From: Spirochaetales bacterium | Lineage (GTDB): Bacteria; Spirochaetota; Spirochaetia; Sphaerochaetales; Sphaerochaetaceae | Reading direction: 5' to 3' | Assembly: GCA_012514185.1 (NCBI GenBank) | Contig: JAAZAT010000042.1 | Location: 1 to 32,431 of the forward strand | DNA length: 32,431 nt | Part shown: positions 1 through 8,101 of the stretch, in pieces | Numbering within the stretch: the stretch's first letter is position 1 | Layout of the letters: each line of letters begins with the position of its first letter | The notes under the pieces: model-generated | Database searches by the model: none | Seen by the model: only the letters and a program-made list of their open reading frames with translations | What the model was told of the DNA's origin: nothing | Translations under genes and position numbers: made by a program

Positions 1-704
1 ATGGCCTTCACAGCCTTTGCATAAGCGCGATGGAAGCGCTTCAGCGCCTCACTCTTTTCCTTGACCGCCTTCTCGGTAAAGGCGATGATATTCAAGCTTT
101 CGGAAGGAATGCCTGGATAGAAGAGCTTCTCCAAGCCCCTGAGGGCCCCGATGGAGGCGAAGGGCTCGGGGAAAATGCCGGTGTCCAGCTGACCGGAGAT
201 TACTGCCTCAAGGCGGGCGGGGATTTCATTGATATAGACTTTCTTGACGGACTGGTTCTGCCCCAAATACTTGTCGATGAGGTAGTTTGTCACGCTGATC
301 TCCATCGTTCCGGCTGAAACAGCTTGCTTCTCCTGCAAGCCCGGCTTTGCCAGAAGAGGGAAGTCCCCATCGGTGGAGAGCGTACCGATGAGCTTGAAGT
401 CACCAGCTGTCTGGGTGATGAGGGCGACAAGATCGGTCATGGCCCCATCGACCTGGCCGGTCTGCAAGGCAGTCTGGCGGTTCTGTCCGTTGGTGAAGAG
501 CATAAGCTGCACATCGACCCCCGCCTCTTTGAAATAACCCTTCTGAAGGGCGACATAGAAGGGGGCGGCATCGACGGCGCTCATCATGCCCACCGTCAGG
601 GAGGGACTGGAAGCACTCTCACGTGCTTGCTGTTCAGATTTCCTGCAACCGGAAAAAACCAAGAGAATCGTGATGAAAAGGACAAGCAAAAACTTCTTAT
701 ACAT
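1..704 (-). CDS. ABC transporter substrate-binding lipoprotein, NMT1/TauA-like (3' end outside window)
   Basis: Only the first 234 codons are present; the gene runs off the left edge (family members are usually about 320 residues). The product should be an exported lipoprotein that captures a small organic solute (thiamine-precursor, sulfonate or nitrate-like) for an ABC importer. The N-terminus is Lys-rich, then hydrophobic, and ends in a lipobox-like FSGC with Cys20. After it come the typical NMT1/SsuA signatures: VGMMSAVDAAPFYVALQKG, a glycine-rich NGQNRQTALQTGQVDGAM segment, and a later LEAVISGQLDTGIFPEP stretch. The ATG at 704 is preferred because a GAGG lies 8 bases upstream; an in-frame ATG at 716 would add four residues. 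The permease and ATPase genes would be expected beyond the left edge. The exact substrate cannot be read from the sequence. Confidence 0.85.
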   Translation of the reverse strand, partial: MYKKFLLVLFITILLVFSGCRKSEQQARESASSPSLTVGMMSAVDAAPFYVALQKGYFKEAGVDVQLMLFTNGQNRQTALQTGQVDGAMTDLVALITQTAGDFKLIGTLSTDGDFPLLAKPGLQEKQAVSAGTMEISVTNYLIDKYLGQNQSVKKVYINEIPARLEAVISGQLDTGIFPEPFASIGALRGLEKLFYPGIPSESLNIIAFTEKAVKEKSEALKRFHRAYAKAVKA

Positions 705-721
705 TCTGGGCCTCATCGGTA

Positions 722-757
722 AATCAGCATACTCTACCATAGCCGAATATGCTGATT
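722..757. promoter_or_regulatory. 10-bp perfect inverted repeat upstream of the ABC lipoprotein gene
   Basis: AATCAGCATA (722-731) is repeated exactly inverted as TATGCTGATT (748-757), with 16 bases between. It lies 18 bases before the first possible start codon of the minus-strand lipoprotein gene. On that strand a possible promoter, TTGAAT with an 18-base gap to TAGAGT, overlaps the repeat. It could be an operator for a dimeric regulator or an mRNA hairpin; the arms are too far apart for a tight terminator and no T-run follows. Confidence 0.45.
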
Positions 758-856
758 CAATGCAGGAAGGAAGTTGGAAAGGAATCTGAAAACCATCGTG
801 ACACGCAAACCACAAAGAGTGCCTGGGTGCAAATTACCCTCTCACCTTTCTGTGCA

Positions 857-886
857 TTGTAAAACGATTTCAAATTCTGATATAAT
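857..886 (+). promoter_or_regulatory. Putative promoter of the GntR regulator gene
   Basis: A perfect -10 TATAAT at 881-886 follows a weaker -35 TTGTAA at 857-862 with an 18-base spacer. The GntR start codon is at 923. Just downstream, TTTAAGATAAA (890-900) resembles the CTAAGATA half-sites on the divergent dctP promoter, so the gene may be autoregulated. Confidence 0.55.
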
Positions 887-922
887 AGATTTAAGATAAA
901 ATAATGAGTATCAGGGAGCCTT

Positions 923-1615
923 ATGAAGCAGGAACCGGTTGCCGTAATTGATAAACGGAGTTTGGCGGAGCAAGTCTATCAGTATCTATGTGATTCCATC
1001 ATCGGTGGCCGATTCAACTATGGTGATACCTTGAGTACCAAGCAGCTGGCCAAGGAACTTGATGTCAGCATGATGCCGATCCGTGAGGCCCTGAAGCGGT
1101 TGGAAATCGATGGGCTGGTGGAAATCAGGCCCAGAAGCATGTGCTTGCTCAGGACGCCGACCAAGAAAACCATCCTCTCTGCAATTGCGATGAGGGAGTT
1201 GCTGGAAGTCTATTCCGTAAAGAGCATCTATGAAACCATTGAGAAAGAAAGGTTGGAACCCCTGAAGGCCCTCACTTCAGCGATGGCGGAAGCTCTGGCG
1301 CAAGAGAATCTCCCTACGTATATAAAATTCGACTGCCAATATCATCTCATGCTCTGCTCCCTGTGTGACAATGAGTTCATTCATCGGTCCTACAAGGAGT
1401 TGAACCTGCACCTGAATATGAAGTATATGTATGATATCGGAATCAAGCCGAACTACTCGCAGACGTTCCAAGACCATATCGATCTCCTGGAAGCCTTGGA
1501 ACATCACTCGCCGGTTGCGCTGCAAATCATAGAGAAGCATCTGCATACCAGCAAGAAAAACATCCTCAGCGGTGCTTTTCTTGCCGGCGATGAAGAAACT
1601 CAATCCATCAAGTAA
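923..1615 (+). CDS. GntR-family transcriptional regulator (FadR/FCD type)
   Basis: A 230-residue DNA-binding regulator. Residues 12-77 form the GntR winged helix, with LAEQVYQYLCDSIIGGRF, a helix-turn-helix TKQLAKELDVSMMPIREALKRLEIDGLV, and the wing after it. The remaining all-helical part contains the FCD-like pattern with several His residues (HLMLCSLCDNEFIHRS, DHIDLLEALEHH, EKHLHTSKKN), which in this family bind a metal and an organic acid ligand. GGGAG lies 5 bases before the ATG. It sits next to a TRAP transporter and dehydrogenase operon, so it most likely senses the transported acid or a metabolite of it. The gene converges on the SDR gene and their ends overlap by 16 bp. Confidence 0.88.
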   Translation: MKQEPVAVIDKRSLAEQVYQYLCDSIIGGRFNYGDTLSTKQLAKELDVSMMPIREALKRLEIDGLVEIRPRSMCLLRTPTKKTILSAIAMRELLEVYSVKSIYETIEKERLEPLKALTSAMAEALAQENLPTYIKFDCQYHLMLCSLCDNEFIHRSYKELNLHLNMKYMYDIGIKPNYSQTFQDHIDLLEALEHHSPVALQIIEKHLHTSKKNILSGAFLAGDEETQSIK

Positions 1616-2340
1616 CCACCATTGACGTTCAGCGTTTCCCCGGTGATGAAGGAAGCCTCATCAGAGGCCAGGAAGAGTACTGCAGCGGCTACCTCGCCGG
1701 ATGTCCCCATCCGCTTGAGAGGAATCGAAGCGACCACATTTCTTCGTTTCTCATCGGACCATTCAGCACTCATGTCCGTCTCAATGGCATGGGGAGCTAC
1801 GGCATTGACCGTGATGCCGTACTCCGCCAACTGGCGGGCAAGTGAACGGGTGAAGGTATTGACAGCACCTTTGGAGGTGCCGTATGCAGGACTTGCGGTG
1901 ATGTCGCCGATCTTTCCCGCTATGGACGTCACATTGACGATTTTCCCGCAGCGTTTGGCCACCATATCGGGCAGGAATGCCTTGCACATATAGAACGTTC
2001 CGTTCACATTGACGTCGATGACCTTGCGCCACTGCTGCGGGGTCAAGTCGAGGATTCCTTCCCGTGTGATGATACCTGCATTGTTCACTACAATATCAAC
2101 AGGACCTTTCCAGGCATGAACCTGTTGGACCAGGCGCTCCACAGCCTCAGCATCGGCAATGTCAACAACAGCGGACAACACATTCGGGCTGAAGCTTTGT
2201 ATTACTTGCTCGGTTTCGGCAGGAATCCGTACATCAACCAGGACTACTGCAGCACCCTCCTTTGCAAAGCGGATTGCAATCTCTCTTCCTATACCGCGGG
2301 CTGCACCGGTGATGACGGCAAGTTTTCCATCCAATTTCAT
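1600..2340 (-). CDS. SDR-family NAD(P)-dependent dehydrogenase (FabG-like)
   Basis: A 246-residue classical short-chain dehydrogenase. The cofactor motif TGAARGIG is at 11-18, NNAG at 86-89, catalytic Asn111, Ser139, Tyr153 and Lys157, and the C-terminal GETLNVNGGY tail is standard. Asp36 at the end of the second strand favours NAD over NADP. It is the last gene of the dctP-dctQ-dctM operon, 19 bases after dctM, so it should act on the imported compound or its first product, probably oxidising a hydroxyl group of a sugar acid. FabG-type fatty acid reduction is less likely because no fatty acid genes are nearby. The substrate cannot be read from the sequence. Confidence 0.88.
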   Translation of the reverse strand: MKLDGKLAVITGAARGIGREIAIRFAKEGAAVVLVDVRIPAETEQVIQSFSPNVLSAVVDIADAEAVERLVQQVHAWKGPVDIVVNNAGIITREGILDLTPQQWRKVIDVNVNGTFYMCKAFLPDMVAKRCGKIVNVTSIAGKIGDITASPAYGTSKGAVNTFTRSLARQLAEYGITVNAVAPHAIETDMSAEWSDEKRRNVVASIPLKRMGTSGEVAAAVLFLASDEASFITGETLNVNGGYLMD

Positions 2341-2359
2341 AGTCGACTCTCCTTATGAT

Positions 2360-3637
2360 TTACCCGAACAACAAGTTCGGCAGGAATAAAACAAGTCTGG
2401 GGAAGAACATCAGGATCACCACCAATACAATGACGGTGAAGAAAAACGCCCACATATCCTTGATGTAGTCGGTTATTGGAATATCGAGTATCTGGCACAC
2501 TGCATACATAGCCAAGCCCACCGGCGGGGTCATGTTTCCCATTGTGATGATGGTGCAGAACAGGATGCCGAAGTGGACCGGATCAATATTAACCGCCTTC
2601 GCCAATGGAAGGAAGATCGGGGTGAATAGGAGGATGATGACCGAACCATCCATGAACATGCCAAGAATAACCAAAATTCCGAGGATGATGAGCATGACCA
2701 AATATTGGTTTTGGGAAATACCCAATATTGCATCCGTAAGCAGTTTGGGGATGTTTTCCAGAGGAATCCCATATCCGAAAATACCTGAGAGGGCGATGAT
2801 GAACATAATAGCCCCGACATCGATGACCGTGTCTCCGAGTGTCCTGGCAATTTTGAGGAAGTCCAGTTCCCGATAGATGAAAGCGCCTATGATGATGGCG
2901 TAGATGCAGGCAAAGGCTCCCACTTCAGAAGGTGTGAAGATGCCGCTGCGGATGCCTCCCAACAAAAGGATGGGGAATAATAGAGCCCAAATGCTCTCTC
3001 CGATTGCAGAGAAGACTTCCTTTGTGGTCGCTTTCTTCCGTTCAGCCCCGTAGCCGCGGCGTGTGGAAGTGATCCAAACGGTCATCATCAGGCCGATCAT
3101 CATAAGCAGGCCCACCAGCATGCCTGAAGCAAAGAGCCGGCCGATGGAGACCTCTCCGACAGTCCCATACAGGATGATGCCCACCCCGGGAGGAATGGTT
3201 GCAGTAATGAGGGCCGTCCAGCTGATGACATTTGCGGTATACCCCTTTGAGTATCCCCGTTCGATCATATCAGGCCCAAGCACCCGTGCCTCCATGGAGG
3301 CATCGGCAATGGCAGAACCGGAAACCCCTCCCATGCAGGTGGAGAGCACCACGCTGACTTGTGCCAGTCCCCCGTGCATATGACCGGTCAGGACCGAGGA
3401 GAGCTTCATCAGGCGTTTTGTGATTCCCGATGAGTTCATCAGATTTCCTGCAAAAATGAACAGGGGAACAGCAAGCATGGCAAAGTTCTGTGTCTGGGAA
3501 ATGGGCAGCTGGACCGTGATGGTGAAGGGCAGCTCTGGATGCTGAAGAAAGAATGCCATTCCTGATATTCCGATTGCGAAGGCCACAGGCATGCCCATGA
3601 CAAGAAATACGATGAATAGGATTGTTACAAGCAGCAT
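2360..3637 (-). CDS. TRAP transporter large permease (DctM type)
   Basis: A 425-residue membrane protein of normal family length, with about 12 hydrophobic segments throughout. Family signatures include FAIGISGMAFFLQHPEL near the start, AMLAVPLFIFAGNLMNSSGITKRL, the GGVSGSAIADASMEARVLGPDMI segment, and MGNMTPPVGLAMYAVCQI near the end. It forms the sodium-driven translocation channel of a tripartite periplasmic transporter with DctQ and the binding protein. The ATG lies one base after the dctQ stop, with a GGAAGGGGG ribosome site, so the two genes are translationally coupled. Confidence 0.93.
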   Translation of the reverse strand: MLLVTILFIVFLVMGMPVAFAIGISGMAFFLQHPELPFTITVQLPISQTQNFAMLAVPLFIFAGNLMNSSGITKRLMKLSSVLTGHMHGGLAQVSVVLSTCMGGVSGSAIADASMEARVLGPDMIERGYSKGYTANVISWTALITATIPPGVGIILYGTVGEVSIGRLFASGMLVGLLMMIGLMMTVWITSTRRGYGAERKKATTKEVFSAIGESIWALLFPILLLGGIRSGIFTPSEVGAFACIYAIIIGAFIYRELDFLKIARTLGDTVIDVGAIMFIIALSGIFGYGIPLENIPKLLTDAILGISQNQYLVMLIILGILVILGMFMDGSVIILLFTPIFLPLAKAVNIDPVHFGILFCTIITMGNMTPPVGLAMYAVCQILDIPITDYIKDMWAFFFTVIVLVVILMFFPRLVLFLPNLLFG

Positions 3638-3638
3638 G

Positions 3639-4115
3639 TCAGACCCCCTTCCTGCAGCTCTGGAACAGATTCTTGAGTTTTAGAATCGAGGTGATGATCA
3701 TCAGCGTGCAACCAACAGGTACACAGAGAATCACCCAGGTATAACTGAAGCCTGGAATGCCCTGGAACACTCTTCGATAGGAGATGAAACTGAGCTTCAC
3801 CCCGTAGACTGCGAGAGCGGCAAGAAATGCGACGATGAGCAGATAGTTGATGATGGTGATGATTCTGGCACTCTTTTCCGAGATTTTGAGCAGCAACAGC
3901 TCCATTTTCACTAATTTGTCATGGCGCAATGCAACATCTGCAGCCAAGAAAACACTCCAAGCAAACAAGAAAAGAGAAAAATCCTGGGACCAGTTCACCG
4001 GCTTGTCCACCGATCTGGCCAAGGCGCCAATGAATATGAGCAGGCAGCTGGCCGACAGGAATACTGCCGAGACTATGACTTCCAGTCTACATATCCGTTC
4101 ATAGAATTTCCGCAT
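3639..4115 (-). CDS. TRAP transporter small permease (DctQ type)
   Basis: A 158-residue protein with four hydrophobic segments, the usual size and topology of DctQ. It contains the LFLFAWSVFLAADVALRHDKLVKMELL region that marks the family. The start at 4115 (MRKFYERICR) is chosen because AAGGGGG lies 7 bases upstream. An upstream in-frame ATG at 4148 would add eleven residues without a ribosome site. It pairs with the DctM subunit encoded one base downstream. A 130-base gap holding a strong stem-loop separates it from the upstream dctP gene. Confidence 0.9.
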   Translation of the reverse strand: MRKFYERICRLEVIVSAVFLSASCLLIFIGALARSVDKPVNWSQDFSLFLFAWSVFLAADVALRHDKLVKMELLLLKISEKSARIITIINYLLIVAFLAALAVYGVKLSFISYRRVFQGIPGFSYTWVILCVPVGCTLMIITSILKLKNLFQSCRKGV

Positions 4116-4162
4116 GGAAACCCCCTTTCTTAAGACTGCAGGAAACATGCATTGGTATCATG

Positions 4163-4191
4163 ATGCGGGAGCGTGTTGCACGCACCCGCAT
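4163..4191 (-). promoter_or_regulatory. Stem-loop between dctP and dctQ (operon 1)
   Basis: In the mRNA a 7-bp stem (ATGCGGG/CCCGCAT), one T-T mismatch, a 5-bp stem (GCGTG/CACGC) and a 3-base loop form a 29-base hairpin 54 bases after the dctP stop. No T-run follows, so it is not a typical terminator. It is better read as an mRNA 3'-end stabiliser or attenuator that raises binding-protein output over the permeases. A hairpin of the same build occurs at the same place in the second TRAP operon (28579-28606). Confidence 0.6.
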
Positions 4192-4245
4192 ACCTGGCAA
4201 AAGTGGTAAAAGAATACTGACTATACAAAGCGATACCATGCTTTC

Positions 4246-5259
4246 TTACTTGGCTTTGCCCATTTCAGCATAGATCTTGTCGCGGGCCGCCTGCAGGTTG
4301 AGTTTTACATAGGCAGCTTCTCCTGCAGCCTTGAATGCCTTCATGTCGATTTGCGCTTCAGGGATGACGGTCATGCCCCTGCTCTTCAGCAGCGCAAGGT
4401 TTTTCGGATCCAACTCCTCAAGATATTGGCGGGAAACTTCCAATCCTGCCTTGTTGCACTCTTCTTCCAAGATTTTTTGGTATTCGGGAGGCAATGAATT
4501 GAACCACTTGCTGCTGATGACCTCGAAATTAATCAGCAGGATATGCTTGGTCTCGTTCACATACTTGCAAACCTCATGGAAATTCCCTGCCGAGGTGGCG
4601 GTGAAGGAGAGCTCGAGTCCGTCGATGGCCTTGGTCTGTAGGCCGCTGAACATATCCCCGTAGTTCATGGCTACCGGAATGGCTCCGATGGCCCTGATGG
4701 ACTCCTGCCAAATCGGTGCTCCCGGCGTTCTGATACGCAGTCCATTCAAGTCTTTGGGGCTGGTAATCGGCTTATTGGTTACCGTTTGCCTGAATCCCTG
4801 CACCCAGAAGAATGAAAGGACCTTGAAGCCTTGGGTCCGTTCGAGCTCGGCTTTCCATGCCTGTACGGTCGGCAGCGTGTTCAGTTTTTGAACTTCATCG
4901 AGCGTCTCGACAAAGTAGGGGGCATTCATCACGGCCATGTCGGGAACATACATGCCCAGACGTGCTGCATCGGTATTCTGTCCGATGTTCGCTCCCTGAC
5001 GGATTTGCTCGAGGATGTCCTCTTCAACCCCCAACTGGGCGCTGGGATAGACTTCGACGGTCAAGCCGCCGTTTGTCCTTTCCTTGACCGCCTCTGCCCA
5101 TTTCAAGAATGCAGTATGATACGGATCTTGCGGTGTCAATACATGATTGAAACGTAAAACATACTTCTTTTGTGCGGGCGCTTCCTGTACCCCTGCGGCG
5201 GTAAGCAGTACGGAAGCGATGATGAGCAAGAGTGAGATGATACTGATGATCTTTTTCAC
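4246..5259 (-). CDS. TRAP transporter substrate-binding protein (DctP type)
   Basis: A 337-residue exported solute receptor. Residues 1-22 are a Sec signal peptide with a TAA-like cleavage site and no lipobox Cys. The mature part begins with YVLRFNHVLTPQDPYH and has the DctP core: FRQTVTNKPI with Arg157, and the LNGLRIRTPG segment whose Arg177 normally holds the ligand carboxylate, followed by NYGDMFSGLQTKAIDGLE. This indicates an organic acid ligand. The gene starts with GTG at 5259, six bases after a perfect AAAGGAGG. It is the first gene of the operon dctP-dctQ-dctM-SDR and is divergent from the mutarotase gene. Confidence 0.93.
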   Translation of the reverse strand: MKKIISIISLLLIIASVLLTAAGVQEAPAQKKYVLRFNHVLTPQDPYHTAFLKWAEAVKERTNGGLTVEVYPSAQLGVEEDILEQIRQGANIGQNTDAARLGMYVPDMAVMNAPYFVETLDEVQKLNTLPTVQAWKAELERTQGFKVLSFFWVQGFRQTVTNKPITSPKDLNGLRIRTPGAPIWQESIRAIGAIPVAMNYGDMFSGLQTKAIDGLELSFTATSAGNFHEVCKYVNETKHILLINFEVISSKWFNSLPPEYQKILEEECNKAGLEVSRQYLEELDPKNLALLKSRGMTVIPEAQIDMKAFKAAGEAAYVKLNLQAARDKIYAEMGKAK

Positions 5260-5282
5260 AACGAACCTCCTTTAGGCTTGCT

Positions 5283-5325
5283 GATATCTTAGATAAATGA
5301 TATCTTAGCATTGTCGATTTGTAAA
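5283..5325 (-). promoter_or_regulatory. dctP promoter with overlapping direct-repeat operator
   Basis: On the minus strand TTTACA (5325-5320), a 17-base gap and TATCAT (5302-5297) make a good sigma70-type promoter. A 10-base direct repeat, GATATCTTAG on the plus strand, occurs at 5283-5292 and 5299-5308, 16 bases apart, covering the -10 and the likely start site. Part of it, TATCTTAGATA, is also nearly palindromic. This arrangement fits repression, most plausibly by the neighbouring GntR regulator, whose own promoter carries a related AAGATA sequence. Confidence 0.6.
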
Positions 5326-5362
5326 GACTCTTGTTTTCACCATCACAGAAGGAGACGAAACG

Positions 5363-6286
5363 ATGAAAACAGCAGCACCTGTACACGTGCATCAGCTCTC
5401 CCAGACAGTTCGGATGGCCTCAGGGCCGGCTGGATTGAGCGTTCTCCTTATTGAAAATGACCAAGCCCGGTGCAAGCTGTTCCTACAGGGAGCTCATGTA
5501 GCCTCCTTCACTCCGAATGGCCAGGGCAATCTGTTGTTCATGAGTCCATACAGTGCATACGAGAAAGGAAAGCCGTTTCGGGGAGGCATTCCAATCTGTT
5601 TTCCTTGGTTTGGCAAGCATCCGAAAAGGGATGACCTGTATCTCCACGGCTTGGTTCGCACCAAGGCATGGGAACTGAGAGAGGTGAATGATATTGCCGA
5701 CGGTTCGACCAAGATCATCTTGGCCACTGAGGATGACGAATGCACCCGCTCCATTTGGCCGCATCGATTCTCCCTGCAGCTGACGATAACCGTCGCCGCT
5801 TTCCTGCGATTGGAGCTGCAGGTGACCAATACTGATGAACAGCCAATCTCCTTTGAAGAAGCCTTCCACACGTATTTTCACATCGGCAGCTTGCCGGATT
5901 GCTCGATCACCGGGCTGGAGGGATGTCCCGTCGTTGACCGAGCTGACGGCAATCGGGAGTACTCCCAAAACGGGCCTGTGTTCGTCGGCGGGGAGTTTGT
6001 TCGCATCTTTGAGCCTGCAGGACCGGTTGTGGTGCTCCACGATCCTATTCTTGGACGAACCATCCGAATGGAACAGGAAAACCTGAAACAGGTCTTTGTC
6101 TGGAATCCCGGTGATGAGAAAGCAAGGCAGAATCCAGAAGTATTGGATGCCTGGAAGGATTTTGTCTGTGTCGAGCAGGTCAACAGCGGGAAGGCCGCCG
6201 TGGTCCTGGAAAAAGGCCGAACCCATCAGAGCACACTTCAGATATCGTCACTACCGTATGGAAATCTAACAGGAGGGCACGCATGA
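5363..6286 (+). CDS. D-hexose-6-phosphate mutarotase-like aldose epimerase (YeaD family)
   Basis: A 307-residue beta-sandwich epimerase that would interconvert alpha and beta anomers of a hexose or hexose phosphate. The family pattern is clear: RGGIPICFPWFG, LHGLVRT with His95, FHTYFHIG with His169 (likely proton donor), and DFVCVEQ with Glu271 (likely base) near the C-terminus. GAAGGAG precedes the ATG. It overlaps the next gene by 4 bases (ATGA), so both are made together. Its place in a sugar-acid-like operon suggests it supplies or clears a sugar anomer for the same pathway. A housekeeping glucose-6-phosphate epimerase is the alternative. Confidence 0.82.
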   Translation: MKTAAPVHVHQLSQTVRMASGPAGLSVLLIENDQARCKLFLQGAHVASFTPNGQGNLLFMSPYSAYEKGKPFRGGIPICFPWFGKHPKRDDLYLHGLVRTKAWELREVNDIADGSTKIILATEDDECTRSIWPHRFSLQLTITVAAFLRLELQVTNTDEQPISFEEAFHTYFHIGSLPDCSITGLEGCPVVDRADGNREYSQNGPVFVGGEFVRIFEPAGPVVVLHDPILGRTIRMEQENLKQVFVWNPGDEKARQNPEVLDAWKDFVCVEQVNSGKAAVVLEKGRTHQSTLQISSLPYGNLTGGHA

Positions 6287-7377
6287 AAGAGGAAATCAGG
6301 ATCGGGCGAAACTCGTTGGAACAGTTTGTTGCAGGTGTTTTCAGCAACCTGGGCCTCTCATCCGAGGAGGCTGCTGATTCAGCTGAGATTCTGGTTGCAG
6401 CCGATGCCCGCGGCATCCCCAGCCATGGGGTGGCCCGGCTTTGGCGCTATGAGAATGGAATACGAAAAGGCATCATGGCAAGCTCTGTCATTCCGACAAT
6501 CCTCCGTGAAACACCGATTTCCCTGGTTCTGGATGCAAACGGAGCCATGGGTATGTACCTGAGCAAACAGACGATGACCAAGGTGATTGAGAAAGCGAAA
6601 GGAAGTGGGGCAGCATTTGCTTCAATTCGTAACAGCAATCATTATGGAATAGCCGGCTATTATGCGGAGATGGCTGCCAAACACGACATGATCGGCATCT
6701 GCATGACCAATACCGCTGCGTTGGGGGTGCCGACCTTCGGTCGGATGCCGATGTTCGGCACCAATCCCATTGCCTTCTCCATACCCGGTCACTCAGGCAA
6801 GCTCTTCACCCTGGATATGTCCACCACGGCGGTGACAAGAGGAAAGATTGAAGTATATGAACGCGAGCAACAGGAGCTGCCCAAGGGGTGGGCGGTTGAT
6901 ACCAAGGGACAAGTAACCAGTAATGCAAGCCAATTGCTCCAGGACATGCTCTATCAGAGGGGAGGAGGGCTCATTCCCCTCGGAGGTGCGGGAGAGCTCT
7001 TTGGCGGGCACAAGGGATATGGCTTGGCAGTCATGGTCGATATCATGACCGCTATCACCAGCGGCGGGGTATTCGGCAAGTCTGTCATGGACAGTGAGGC
7101 CACCAGTGCACGCGTCTGCCATTTCTTCGGAGCCATCCGCCTTGACGTATTCCGGGACCCCGAGGAGTTGAAAACCGATATGGACAGGCTGTTGGAAGAA
7201 TTGAACAACACCGAGCCCGCTCAAGGGTGTGAACGGGTCTATTATGCTGGTCAGAAGGAGCATGAAGCAGAAAGGAACAGCAACCTCAACGGTGTCCCCC
7301 TCTCATTGAAGGTGTATGAGCAGCTGAGCGCGATCGGGAAGAGGGCCGGGGTGGAGTTTCCCCAGCCCCTTTTGTGA
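6283..7377 (+). CDS. Ldh2-family malate/lactate/2,3-diketogulonate dehydrogenase
   Basis: A 364-residue NAD(P)-dependent reductase of the non-Rossmann Ldh2/YiaK/malate dehydrogenase family, at normal length. It has the DARGIPSHGV segment with catalytic His48, NSNHYGIAGYY, FGTNPIAFSIP, and the DMSTTAVTRGK loop used for the cofactor, then GGHKGYGLAVMVDI. Members reduce 2-oxo acids or 2,3-diketo acids, or act in the reverse direction. Coupling to the mutarotase gene and divergence from a TRAP operon fit breakdown of a hydroxy or sugar acid. The exact substrate is not readable. It ends 8 bases from the convergent VWA gene. Confidence 0.87.
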   Translation: MKEEIRIGRNSLEQFVAGVFSNLGLSSEEAADSAEILVAADARGIPSHGVARLWRYENGIRKGIMASSVIPTILRETPISLVLDANGAMGMYLSKQTMTKVIEKAKGSGAAFASIRNSNHYGIAGYYAEMAAKHDMIGICMTNTAALGVPTFGRMPMFGTNPIAFSIPGHSGKLFTLDMSTTAVTRGKIEVYEREQQELPKGWAVDTKGQVTSNASQLLQDMLYQRGGGLIPLGGAGELFGGHKGYGLAVMVDIMTAITSGGVFGKSVMDSEATSARVCHFFGAIRLDVFRDPEELKTDMDRLLEELNNTEPAQGCERVYYAGQKEHEAERNSNLNGVPLSLKVYEQLSAIGKRAGVEFPQPLL

Positions 7378-7385
7378 CCTGGTTG

Positions 7386-8027
7386 TCACCGCTTCTTGCT
7401 TCGGCGCTTCTCAAAATCCTGCTTGATCCCCTCATTCCAGTTCTCGGGAACCGCTTTGTAGGCGCGTACGCTGTAGACTGCATCGCATACCGCATCAAAG
7501 TTGGCCTCTATGCCCTCGCTGTCGGCATGAAAGCTCTGGGCACGGCTGGCATGGATGCCCAGGTTTGAGGCAGTCGCTATCGCATCGATGGTTGCACCCA
7601 GGAACAAGAATTCCCATTTCTCCTGTTGCTTTGCCTTGATCAGGTTCTGTATCGAATCGCTGGTGTACTCCCTGCTTGCATTCTCCTGCCCGTCGGTGAT
7701 GATGACCACCAGTACCTGCTGTGCCTGATATCCTGCCTCTAGATGCTTCTGGGCGTTCTCAATCTTATGCACTGTCCGCCCGATGGCATCCAGCAGTGCC
7801 GTACTGCCGCCCACGCAGTACTCGTTATCGGTAATCGGCTTCACCGCCTTGATCGGCAGTCGGTCATGCAGCAGCTCATACGTGTTGTCAAACAAGGCAG
7901 TGGTGATGAAGCACTCACCCTCAACACGCTTTTGCTTGTCCAGCATCGCATTGAATCCCCCGATGGTGTCGGACTCCAAGCCGCTCATCGAACCACTCTT
8001 GTCGAGAATAAAAACCAATTCGGTCAT
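7386..8027 (-). CDS. von Willebrand factor A (VWA) domain protein
   Basis: A 213-residue, apparently cytoplasmic single-domain VWA protein without signal peptide. The metal-ion-dependent adhesion site is intact: DKSGSMSG with Asp9, Ser11 and Ser13, the GGSTALLDAIG loop Thr, and ITDGQEN. It resembles the small TerY-like VWA proteins seen in stress and chelation gene clusters, which act as metal-dependent protein-binding scaffolds. AAGGAGG lies 8 bases before the ATG. It is the last of four minus-strand genes, 74 bases after the macro-domain gene, so it probably works with the ADP-ribose enzymes. The C-terminus is very basic (EKRRSKKR). Its partner is unknown. Confidence 0.85.
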   Translation of the reverse strand: MTELVFILDKSGSMSGLESDTIGGFNAMLDKQKRVEGECFITTALFDNTYELLHDRLPIKAVKPITDNEYCVGGSTALLDAIGRTVHKIENAQKHLEAGYQAQQVLVVIITDGQENASREYTSDSIQNLIKAKQQEKWEFLFLGATIDAIATASNLGIHASRAQSFHADSEGIEANFDAVCDAVYSVRAYKAVPENWNEGIKQDFEKRRSKKR

Positions 8028-8101
8028 ATCTGCGCCCTCCTTAGGCTAGGTAAGGAGTACCATGTCCTGTTTGGCTGAAGGTCACTTGGGAGGCGACATT
8101 T

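Noticed and set aside
1-722. Two plus-strand open frames at the left edge
   Set aside because: The minus strand encodes a lipoprotein signal peptide and a continuous NMT1-like binding protein; the plus frames are shadows.
7378-7400. A GTGAC/GTCAC hairpin between the Ldh2-like and VWA gene ends as a bidirectional terminator
   Set aside because: The stem is only 5 bp and lacks a T-run on either side.
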